Shown: one piece after another, positions 1 through 6,373 of the stretch
Layout of the letters: every line of letters begins with the position of its first letter
Position numbering within the stretch: position 1 is the first letter of the stretch
Source: an uncultured Phaeodactylibacter sp.
GTDB lineage: Bacteria > Bacteroidota > Bacteroidia > Chitinophagales > Saprospiraceae
NCBI GenBank assembly: GCA_913062745.1
Contig: CAJXXJ010000230.1
Span: forward strand, 1-6,497
Reading direction: 5' to 3'
DNA length: 6,497 bases
The notes under the pieces: model-generated
Databases searched by the model: none
Told to the model about the DNA's origin: nothing
Seen by the model: only the letters and a program-made list of their open reading frames with translations
Program-made: the position numbers and the translations under genes

Positions 1-2613
1 GGGGCTTCCGCCAAAGCCGCATACGCTGCGGAGCCTTATGTCGTATTCAGTGCAAAGCTGCAGGCCCTCCAGCGTCCCGAATGGAGTGCTGAGTTCGATG
101 GTATCCGACCACGCTGCGGTTCCGGCCTCCCGGTACTGCAACTGGTACAGCGAATCATTGGGCAGGCCTTCCCAGGACAGATGAAGCGACTCGTACCCTG
201 CGGAGTCCAGGTTCATGAAAGCGGGGCGCAGGCAGTCCGGCTGCTCATCCGTAATGGTGACACAGTAATCTTCCGTTTCGCCGAAGCCGATATCACCGCA
301 GGACTGCGGGAAATCCGGCTCGTAGATCATTGCTATGCGCATTCTGGTTTCGCCGGGAGTGACGCCGGCGGGGATGGTGACGAGATCGCTGAGCGTATCG
401 GTAACGTTGTTGATTTCATAAATCAGCTCGGAGTCGTTTTCAAAATTCCCATCCCGGTCAAAGTCGATCCAGATGAAGTAGCTCTCTGCGTACTCGCCCA
501 GGGGCCAGACCGGCACAATCCTTAGTTCGTACTGCTCATTGGTTTCCAGCGAGGTGCTCATGCCGGTGTAATCGCCGTAGCCGTCGTCGTTGCCGGAGAT
601 GTTATCCAGCGGGCCTAGGATAATCTGTTCGATGTATTCGTAATCGCTATCGCCTTCCACTTCGCAGAATTCCGGGTCAATGCAAGGGCCGCAGCCCGGA
701 ATCTCGAAGGGGAAAGGTTCGGAAATATCGGTACTCAGCGTATCTCCGCAGAGCGAGCGCACCTGAGCAATACAAGCCTGGCAGGAGTCAAGCTGATTCA
801 GCACGATGGAAGTAGCCGCGATGCTGTCTATGACAAGGCTGTCATTACTGCAGTTGAGCAGCAGTTGGTAGGCTTGCGCGGCGGGCACTGTGTCCCAGCT
901 GATCGCGACTTCCGTGGCTGAGGCTTCCACCGCCAGTTTTTCCGGCGGGTCGCAGCAGCCAGTGGTTTCAAACTTTTGCGTGAAGGAGAAACTCAAAGTA
1001 TCCGCGCAGCTGTCTTCAATGGCAAATTCGTAGGCTGTGCAGGCGGACAGTCCGGAAATAGCGATTGGTGCCACGGTATCCGGCACAATGGTCCAGTCCT
1101 CTGCGCCGGCTTCCCGCCAGTAAAGGCTGGATGAAAGGCTGGAGTCGGAAGATATCCAGGATAGAACAGCCGTACTGTCGGTAACTTCAGTAGCTTCCAG
1201 GGAGAAAGCCTGTGGGCAGGGGCCGCACTGCGTGAGCAATATTTGCAGGCTATTAAAGAGGTTGAGCACGCCACCGGTCACCGTGATGGTGTCGAGGCTG
1301 GCATTGGGCCGTGTGCCGTCGAGGATAGCCTGGCGTACGAGCAGGGCGGCTTCCGCGGGCGCATCGATAGCCAGCTGGGACAGGTTGGAACAGGGCGCGG
1401 AGTAGAGTAGGGCGATTGCTCCGGCTACATGCGGTGTTGCACCGGAAGTTCCCCCAAAGTCGCCGTAACTATTGTTGTCGGCTGCCGTCCAGGTGCCCTG
1501 CCCGAAAGCGCCCAGGTCGATGGTCTCAGCACCGAAGCCGGCACTGGTGATTTTAGCATCGGTGCAGTCCAGGTTGGTGACGCTGATCATAAAGTCGCTG
1601 GGGCAGGCTGTAGGCAGGTCGCCAATTTCATCGACGTTCTGATTGCCGTTGGTCGTAGCGCCGGCATTGAGGATGCCGTGTACGCCCAGCGTATCGTAAA
1701 ACGCACACCAGAGCGGAGCATCCGCCGGCTGCCCGAAGTCGACGCCCCAGGAGGAGTTGGTAGCTACGACGAAAGAGCCTTCCTCGCCCAAGGTCGCGTT
1801 GTAGCGCATGCGGTGGGCGAGGGGGAAGCTGTATGCCTTCAGTACTTCCGATTCCAGGCCGGTACCGCCAACTACAATCATGAGCTTTACGTCCCAGTTG
1901 ACGCCGGCTACGCCGATGCCGTTGTTGCCTTTAGCACCTACAATGCCCGCTACGGGGGTGCCGTGCCAGTTGCCGGCATCGGTATCATCGGTATCGCTGG
2001 AGGTGTTCCAGCCGGCGTAGTCGTCGACGAAGCCGTTGTTGTCGTCATCGATGCCGTTGTCAGGGATTTCAGCTTCGTTTACCCAAACGTTGCCTTCAAA
2101 ATCGCTGTGGTTGGGGTCCAGCCCATCGTCTACCACGCAGACCACAATATCGTCACCGAAAGCGTTTTTACCGCCGGTGGTGATATCCCAGGCCAGGTCG
2201 GCGTCAATATCTCCGCCCGCGGTACAGTTGCCCAGGCCTTCGTTGATGTACTGCCACTGATTGGCAAACTCCGGGTCGTCCGGTACGGTGGAGCGGTTTT
2301 TTACGATGTGGTTGAACTGCGCTGCCTGAATGCCGGGGAATCGGTTGAGGTAGTCCACGAAATCGCGCTCCGGGATGGCAGTGTGGTCAAAGGAAAGCCG
2401 GTAAATGCGCATGTAGGGCACCGTTTCTTCCAGCACGCGCAGCCGGGTGGGCTGGTTTTGGTAGGTCTGCAGCCGCTGTACAATCTGCTGGATGTCGGTC
2501 TCGTTTTCCAGTCGGATGAGTGCTTCGCCCAGCTTGTGGTCAAGCATTTGGGCGTTCAGGAGTGGAAAACTGGCTAAAAAAGCCAGCAACAGGGTAAAGA
2601 AGGTTTTTTTCAT
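1..2613 (-). CDS. Secreted subtilisin-like serine protease (peptidase S8) with FN3-like and GEVED domains, 3' end outside window
   Basis: This is a partial gene with 871 codons visible, no internal stop and no stop before the left edge. The start at 2613 gives a clear signal peptide: MKK, a hydrophobic stretch to about residue 19, and likely cleavage at NA|Q (21/22). Residues ~23-115 look like a prodomain, ending in a PDDPEFANQWQY segment typical of these subtilases. The S8 domain (~120-460) has catalytic Asp162 (VVDDGLDPNHSD), His217 (NWHGTPVAG) and Ser390 (GGTSGATPHVAG). An acidic, possibly calcium-binding stretch lies at 182-199 (DNGIDDDNNGFVDD). FN3-like domains follow at ~464-551 and ~555-640, then a GEVED domain (~650-788) with FIWIDFDRDGNF and GETEDYCVTI, then a third FN3-like domain from ~791 cut by the edge. 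The family hydrolyses proteins outside the cytoplasm. Bacteroidota relatives often end in a type IX secretion sorting domain; that end is not visible, so T9SS export is inference. The substrate is unknown. It is transcribed divergently from smc, with no Shine-Dalgarno. Confidence 0.93.
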   Translation of the reverse strand, partial: MKKTFFTLLLAFLASFPLLNAQMLDHKLGEALIRLENETDIQQIVQRLQTYQNQPTRLRVLEETVPYMRIYRLSFDHTAIPERDFVDYLNRFPGIQAAQFNHIVKNRSTVPDDPEFANQWQYINEGLGNCTAGGDIDADLAWDITTGGKNAFGDDIVVCVVDDGLDPNHSDFEGNVWVNEAEIPDNGIDDDNNGFVDDYAGWNTSSDTDDTDAGNWHGTPVAGIVGAKGNNGIGVAGVNWDVKLMIVVGGTGLESEVLKAYSFPLAHRMRYNATLGEEGSFVVATNSSWGVDFGQPADAPLWCAFYDTLGVHGILNAGATTNGNQNVDEIGDLPTACPSDFMISVTNLDCTDAKITSAGFGAETIDLGAFGQGTWTAADNNSYGDFGGTSGATPHVAGAIALLYSAPCSNLSQLAIDAPAEAALLVRQAILDGTRPNASLDTITVTGGVLNLFNSLQILLTQCGPCPQAFSLEATEVTDSTAVLSWISSDSSLSSSLYWREAGAEDWTIVPDTVAPIAISGLSACTAYEFAIEDSCADTLSFSFTQKFETTGCCDPPEKLAVEASATEVAISWDTVPAAQAYQLLLNCSNDSLVIDSIAATSIVLNQLDSCQACIAQVRSLCGDTLSTDISEPFPFEIPGCGPCIDPEFCEVEGDSDYEYIEQIILGPLDNISGNDDGYGDYTGMSTSLETNEQYELRIVPVWPLGEYAESYFIWIDFDRDGNFENDSELIYEINNVTDTLSDLVTIPAGVTPGETRMRIAMIYEPDFPQSCGDIGFGETEDYCVTITDEQPDCLRPAFMNLDSAGYESLHLSWEGLPNDSLYQLQYREAGTAAWSDTIELSTPFGTLEGLQLCTEYDIRLRSVCGFGGSP
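1122..1143. repeat. Short 12-base-period tandem repeat inside the protease gene
   Basis: AAAGGCTGGA occurs at 1122-1131 and again at 1134-1143, a period of 12 bases (four codons). On the minus strand it encodes SSL-S-SSL in a loop-like part of the first FN3-like domain. The reading frame is kept. It looks like a small in-frame duplication in a tolerant linker. Confidence 0.5.
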
Positions 2614-2617
2614 ATCA

Positions 2618-2625
2618 TAATTTTG
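2618..2625 (+). promoter_or_regulatory. Candidate distal -7 element for smc (TAATTTTG)
   Basis: TAATTTTG matches the Bacteroidota -7 consensus TAnnTTTG exactly on the plus strand. If used, the smc transcript would carry a leader of roughly 140 bases that includes the inverted repeat at 2709-2735. No clear -33 element is visible upstream, and the octamer lies just outside the start of the divergent protease gene. An AT-rich chance match is quite possible. Confidence 0.25.
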
Positions 2626-2632
2626 TAGACGG

Positions 2633-2640
2633 CGAAGCTA
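2633..2640 (-). promoter_or_regulatory. Weak candidate -7 element for the protease gene
   Basis: On the minus strand this reads TAGCTTCG, seven of eight positions of the Bacteroidota -7 consensus TAnnTTTG. It lies 19 bases before the protease ATG, so transcription could begin about 12-15 bases before the start codon. I see no convincing -33 TTG element at the right distance. It is simply the best match on this strand in the gap. Confidence 0.2.
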
Positions 2641-2708
2641 GCCATTTTTCTGCCTTTTTGCCGTAAGGAAACCACCAAACTTGGTCGTTTGCAATACAGC
2701 TGCAGCAA

Positions 2709-2717
2709 TGTGGATAA
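2709..2717 (-). promoter_or_regulatory. DnaA box, exact consensus TTATCCACA
   Basis: The plus strand reads TGTGGATAA, whose complement TTATCCACA is the strongest E. coli-type DnaA box. DnaA binds such boxes at replication origins and at promoters it regulates. Here the box lies 55 bases before smc, in non-coding DNA, and is paired with a second inverted box. The sequence match is direct; binding is inference, because one exact 9-mer may arise by chance. Confidence 0.45.
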
Positions 2718-2726
2718 AAAAGCGCT

Positions 2727-2735
2727 TTTTCCACA
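2727..2735 (+). promoter_or_regulatory. Second DnaA-box-like site, TTTTCCACA
   Basis: TTTTCCACA fits the relaxed DnaA-box consensus TTWTNCACA. It lies opposite in orientation to the exact box at 2709-2717, with centres 18 bp apart and the CACA ends pointing outwards. The arrangement is symmetrical around GCGC and could bind two DnaA molecules or another dimeric regulator. Only two boxes are seen, which is few for a replication origin. Confidence 0.35.
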
Positions 2736-2757
2736 GCGGCTTGTGAGGCTGAAACCG

Positions 2758-2765
2758 TATTTTTG
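2758..2765 (+). promoter_or_regulatory. Candidate proximal -7 element for smc (TATTTTTG)
   Basis: TATTTTTG matches the Bacteroidota -7 consensus TAnnTTTG and ends six bases before the smc ATG. Transcription would start at or within a few bases of the start codon, giving a leaderless or nearly leaderless mRNA. A TTG at 2741-2743 lies upstream, but the 14-base spacing is shorter than the usual ~19 for a -33 element, so support rests mainly on the -7 box. Confidence 0.45.
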
Positions 2766-2771
2766 TAAGCT

Positions 2772-5700
2772 ATGAGATTGAAGCAGCTAGAAATAAAGGG
2801 GTTCAAGAGTTTTGCTAACGAAACCGTAATCAACTTCGAGGAGGATGTGATCGGCATCGTAGGGCCTAACGGCTCGGGCAAGTCGAATATCGTCGATGCC
2901 ATCCGCTGGGTGCTGGGCGAGCAGAAGAGCCGGGAGCTCCGCCTGGACAGCATGTCGAGCGTGATCTTCAACGGCACTAAGCGGCGTAAAGCGGGTGGCG
3001 TGGCTTCTGTATCGCTGACTTTTGAGAATACCAAAAACCTGCTGCCCACGGAATACCATTCGGTGACGATCACCCGTATGCTGTACCGCAGCGGGGACAG
3101 CGAGTATCGCCTCAACGGGGTCACCTGCCGGCTGAAAGATATCACTTCCCTGTTCCTGGATACCGGTATCGGCTCCAATTCCTACGCCATCATCGCCCTG
3201 GGCATGGTGGATGATATCCTGGCGGATAAGGATAATGCGCGCCGCAAAATGTTTGAGCAGGCTGCCGGCATCTCCAAGTACAAAGTCCGCAAACGCGAAA
3301 CCCTCAACAAGCTCAAAAACACTACAGAAGACCTGGACCGGGTAGAGGACTTGCTATACGAGATTAACAACAACCTTAAGTCACTCGAAAAGCAGGCGAA
3401 GCGTGCCCGCAAATACTTCGAGCTCAAGGAAAAGTATAAAGATTACAGTACGGAGCTGGCCATATTGAAAATCGGCAAGCTAAAGGAGCAGCAAAACGAA
3501 CTGCAAAAGAAGCTGGAACAGGAGACCGACGCTTACCGGCAGTACGACGTGGACATCCACACCTACGAGGCCAACCTGGAAGCGCAGCGCAAGGAGCATG
3601 TCGATAAAGAACAGGCACTTTCGCAGCGGCAGCGGGAGCTCAACAACCTGGTCGGCAAGATCCGCGGGATGGAGAACGACAAGCGGATGCAGCAGCAGAA
3701 GCAGCAATTCCTGCAGGATAACCTGAAAAAGCTGAGCGAAGAAACGGAGTCTGCACAGCGCCGCATACGCGAGCTGGAGGAAGACATTGAACATTACCGT
3801 ATCGAGCTAAACGGCGAGAAGCGCATCGAGGCGCAGCTGGAAGAGGAGCTCGATCAGGCCGAAGCGCGGCTGCAAGCCATAAAAAAAGACCACGGCGAGC
3901 TCAAATCGGGGCTGGACAGCGTAGTGCAGCAGCAGCAGGCGCTGGAGCGGGAAGCCTTCGAGCTGGAGAAGAAAAAAGCGGTCAATACCAATCAGATTGA
4001 GAGCAGCCAACGCGAGCTGCGGCGTGCAAATGAAGAAATCAGCCGCCGGCAGGAAGAAGTAGGCGGGCTGCGCGGCAAAATGGCGGAGCTGGACGAGCGC
4101 GAACGGCAAAAGCGGCAGGAAGTGGAACAGCTGGAAAAAGCCGAAGAGGAGCGTCAGCAAAAACTGGAGCAGGCCGAAGAGGAGCTGGAAGCCGTCAATA
4201 AGCAGCGCACCAAAGTCAACCGCTCGCTCGACGCCAAGCGCAATGAGTACAAACTTACCAAGAGCATGGTCGAAAACCTGGAAGGCTTTCCGGAGTCGAT
4301 CAAGTTCCTGAGCAATACGCAGTCGTCGGAGTGGAACCGCGAGACGCCGCTGCTGTCCGACCTGATCTATGTGCAGGAGGATTACCGGGTGGCTGTGGAA
4401 AACTACCTGGAGCCTTACCTCAACTACTACGTGGTGCGCAACCTGGAGGAAGCCTACCGCGCTATTCAGCTGTTGAATAAAACACAGAAAGGCAAAGCGA
4501 ATTTTTTCCTGCTCGACGCTTTCGATCAGTACGAGCCGCCGATGGCGCTGCTGCCGGATACGCTGCAGGCTATTGATTTGGTGGAAACCGACCCGGCCTA
4601 CCGCCGCCTCGTGGCCTATTTGCTGGAAAATGTGCTGGTGACGGATCGGGAAGATATTCAGGGGCAGCTGTCAGACGGGCAATTCGTATTGTTATCGAAA
4701 AGCGGGCGCTTCATTCAGCGGCGCTACAGTGTTTCCGGAGGCTCTATCGGCCTGTTTGAAGGGAAAAAGATCGGCCGGAAGAAGAATCTGGAGGTGCTCG
4801 ATCAGGCCATACAGAAGCTGGAGCGGGAAGACAACCGCCTGTCTACGCAATTCTACAGCATCAAAGAACGTATTGAGCAGCTGAAGAAACAGCGCTCAGA
4901 GGGCAGGATACAGCAGGGGCGGAATGCCCTCAATCAGGTGATGCAGGAGAAAACCGCTTTCTCCACCCGCCTGGAAAACTTCGAATCCTTTATCCGCGAA
5001 GCCGAGGATAAGCTGAACGCACAAACCGAGCGCGCTACCCGCCTGGAGGCGGAAAATGAAGAGATCGACGGGCAGCTGAGGCTGAAAAACAAGGAAATCG
5101 GCCTGCTGAAAAACCGCATCGCCGACACCGATGTGTCCTACCGCGAAGTGGCCGAGCAAATGAGTGCTGCCTCCACTGCCTTCAACGAGAAGAACATTCA
5201 GTTTATCAAACAGCAGAACAAGGTCTCTTCGCTGCAGCGGGAACTGAGCTTTCGCGAAAAGCAGATAGAAGAGGCCCGGGCTACCGTACAGCGCAATGCC
5301 CAGCAACTGGAGCAGTCGGAGCAGGAAATCCGGAAGCTGCAGGATGGCGCCGACGAGCTGGAGCGCAACCTCTTCCGGGCCTACGCCGAGCGCAAGGAGC
5401 GGGAGGCGCTGCTGACAGAAGCTGAGCAGGTATACTTCAAGGCCCGCGGCGGCATTAATAAGCTGGAAGACGAACTGCGCAAGCTGACTAAAAAACAGCA
5501 GGATGCACAGATATTGGTCAATCAGCTGAAGGATAAAGTGAATGATGTCAAATTCAAAGTCAGCTCTGTAGCGCAGCGCATCCGTATAGAATTCAACCTG
5601 GATATCAATGACCTGCTGGGTAAGGAGGCAGAACTGGGGCTGCCGGCAGAAGAATTGGAGCTGAAAGTGGACCGCCTGCGCGGGCGCCTGGAGAACTACG

Positions 5701-6332
5701 GCGAAATTAACCCGATGGCAGTTGAGGCTTTCGATGAGATGAAAGAGCGGGCGGAAAACATCACCAGGCAGCGCGACGATATTCTGCAAGCCAAAGAAGA
5801 CCTGGAAGCAACGATTCAGGAAATCGAAGAAACAGCCACTATCCAGTTCCTGGAGTCCTTTGAGCAGGCACGGCTGTACTTCATCGAGGTGTTCCGCAGC
5901 CTGTTTACCGCCGAGGATACCTGCGACCTCATCTTGCTCGACCCGGAAAATCCGCTGGAGTCAAAAATCGAAATCGTGGCCAAGCCCAAAGGCAAGCGCC
6001 CGCAGACGATCAGTCAGCTCTCCGGCGGTGAGAAAACACTCACCGCTACCGCACTGCTCTTTGCCCTTTACCTGCTCAAGCCGGCCCCATTCTGTATTTT
6101 CGACGAGGTGGACGCCCCGCTGGATGACGCCAATATTGAGAAATTCAACAAGATCATCAAGAAGTTTTCCAAAGACTCACAGTTCATCATCGTCACCCAC
6201 AACAAACTGACGATGGCAGCGGTGGACACCATCTACGGGGTGTACATGGCCGAGCAGGGCGTTTCCGGCGTCAGCCCGGTAGACTTCCGCGACTTCGACC
6301 ATCAGATGACTTTTGAAGTGGCGCAGAATTAG
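2772..6332 (+). CDS. smc: Chromosome segregation protein SMC
   Basis: This is a complete 1186-aa bacterial SMC, the ATPase of the condensin-like complex that, with ScpA and ScpB, compacts the nucleoid and helps separate replicated chromosomes. Neither partner gene is in the window. The N-terminal ATPase half has Walker A GPNGSGKS (31-38) and the Q-loop WVLGEQ (46-51). A first coiled coil, rich in Glu, Gln, Lys, Arg and Leu, runs from about 165 to 500. The hinge (~503-665) starts near GFPESIKFL and ends in a glycine-rich SGGSIG segment before GRKKNLE. The second coiled coil runs to about 1020. The C-terminal half has the ABC signature LSGGEK (1083-1088), Walker B ending in FDEVD (D1111, E1112), the D-loop PLDDAN and the switch His1143 in VTHNK. 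Length and domain order are normal and no key residue is missing. The ATG at 2772 gives the standard MRLKQLEIKGFKSF start. The stop is TAG at 6330-6332. Confidence 0.98.
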   Translation: MRLKQLEIKGFKSFANETVINFEEDVIGIVGPNGSGKSNIVDAIRWVLGEQKSRELRLDSMSSVIFNGTKRRKAGGVASVSLTFENTKNLLPTEYHSVTITRMLYRSGDSEYRLNGVTCRLKDITSLFLDTGIGSNSYAIIALGMVDDILADKDNARRKMFEQAAGISKYKVRKRETLNKLKNTTEDLDRVEDLLYEINNNLKSLEKQAKRARKYFELKEKYKDYSTELAILKIGKLKEQQNELQKKLEQETDAYRQYDVDIHTYEANLEAQRKEHVDKEQALSQRQRELNNLVGKIRGMENDKRMQQQKQQFLQDNLKKLSEETESAQRRIRELEEDIEHYRIELNGEKRIEAQLEEELDQAEARLQAIKKDHGELKSGLDSVVQQQQALEREAFELEKKKAVNTNQIESSQRELRRANEEISRRQEEVGGLRGKMAELDERERQKRQEVEQLEKAEEERQQKLEQAEEELEAVNKQRTKVNRSLDAKRNEYKLTKSMVENLEGFPESIKFLSNTQSSEWNRETPLLSDLIYVQEDYRVAVENYLEPYLNYYVVRNLEEAYRAIQLLNKTQKGKANFFLLDAFDQYEPPMALLPDTLQAIDLVETDPAYRRLVAYLLENVLVTDREDIQGQLSDGQFVLLSKSGRFIQRRYSVSGGSIGLFEGKKIGRKKNLEVLDQAIQKLEREDNRLSTQFYSIKERIEQLKKQRSEGRIQQGRNALNQVMQEKTAFSTRLENFESFIREAEDKLNAQTERATRLEAENEEIDGQLRLKNKEIGLLKNRIADTDVSYREVAEQMSAASTAFNEKNIQFIKQQNKVSSLQRELSFREKQIEEARATVQRNAQQLEQSEQEIRKLQDGADELERNLFRAYAERKEREALLTEAEQVYFKARGGINKLEDELRKLTKKQQDAQILVNQLKDKVNDVKFKVSSVAQRIRIEFNLDINDLLGKEAELGLPAEELELKVDRLRGRLENYGEINPMAVEAFDEMKERAENITRQRDDILQAKEDLEATIQEIEETATIQFLESFEQARLYFIEVFRSLFTAEDTCDLILLDPENPLESKIEIVAKPKGKRPQTISQLSGGEKTLTATALLFALYLLKPAPFCIFDEVDAPLDDANIEKFNKIIKKFSKDSQFIIVTHNKLTMAAVDTIYGVYMAEQGVSGVSPVDFRDFDHQMTFEVAQN

Positions 6333-6344
6333 TACAGATTATTT

Positions 6345-6352
6345 TACCTTTG
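6345..6352 (+). promoter_or_regulatory. Candidate -7 promoter element for tyrS (TACCTTTG)
   Basis: TACCTTTG, followed by C, matches the Bacteroidota -7 consensus TAnnTTTG exactly. It lies in the 41-base gap after the smc stop, 21 bases before the ATG at 6374. The expected transcription start is around 6357-6360, giving a leader of about 15 bases. No -33 TTG is found at the usual spacing; the nearest, at 6313-6315 inside smc, is too far. No terminator hairpin separates the genes, so read-through from smc is also possible. Confidence 0.5.
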
Positions 6353-6373
6353 CGCCCGAAACAAGACCGACAC

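Larger units (their letters stand above)
2709..2735. repeat. Imperfect inverted repeat in the intergenic region
   Basis: The core is a perfect 14-bp palindrome, AAAAAGCGCTTTTT (2717-2730). It is flanked by TGTGG (2709-2713) and its complement CCACA (2731-2735), with three unpaired bases (ATA, 2714-2716) on the left arm. As DNA it could be an operator or replication-protein site. As RNA it could form a hairpin, but a fold closing across GCGC would need loop bases taken from the palindrome itself. The outer arms coincide with two DnaA-box-like 9-mers, annotated separately. Confidence 0.7.
2614..2771. other. Divergent intergenic region between the protease gene and smc
   Basis: This 158-bp non-coding gap must hold the promoters of both flanking genes. 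It is more AT-rich than the genes. It contains short A/T tracts in two pairs spaced about one helical turn apart (T5 at 2645-2649 and 2655-2659; A6 at 2716-2721 and T5 at 2726-2730). It also holds an imperfect inverted repeat with two DnaA-box-like 9-mers and two plus-strand TAnnTTTG octamers. No Shine-Dalgarno precedes either start, as is usual in Bacteroidota. Minus-strand open frames crossing this gap from inside smc have no recognisable content. Confidence 0.85.

Noticed and set aside
181..525. Plus-strand open frame (114 codons) near the left edge
   Set aside because: It is antisense to the GEVED domain of the protease, whose minus-strand frame is continuous through this stretch and shows clear family motifs.
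1429..2577. Long plus-strand open frame (382 codons) inside the protease gene
   Set aside because: It is codon-for-codon antisense to the protease gene, has no recognisable domain and is rich in Val, Ala and Gly. The protease frame on the minus strand has a signal peptide and a full catalytic triad. The antisense frame stays open because the gene rarely uses TTA, CTA or TCA codons.
2717..2730. AAAAAGCGCTTTTT as an intrinsic terminator
   Set aside because: The palindrome lies between two genes that diverge, where no transcript needs to end. Its GC core is only four bases and it leaves no proper loop, so an operator or protein-binding site is more likely.
2615..3178. Minus-strand open frame (187 codons) over the start of smc and the intergenic region
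   Set aside because: It overlaps the most conserved part of smc (Walker A region), has no recognisable content and would also cover the divergent promoter region.
4896..5789. Minus-strand open frame (297 codons) inside smc
   Set aside because: It is codon-aligned antisense to the second SMC coiled coil. Its Leu/Gln/Phe-rich composition is the mirror of Glu/Lys/Gln/Leu coiled-coil codons. No domain or promoter supports it.
5860..6210. Plus-strand open frame (116 codons) overlapping the 3' part of smc
   Set aside because: It is an out-of-frame reading of the SMC C-terminal ATPase domain, rich in Ser, Arg and Pro, with no independent support.
6333..6373. Terminator or small RNA between smc and tyrS
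   Set aside because: No stem-loop followed by a T run is visible in these 41 bases; the only recognisable element is the TACCTTTG promoter-like octamer.
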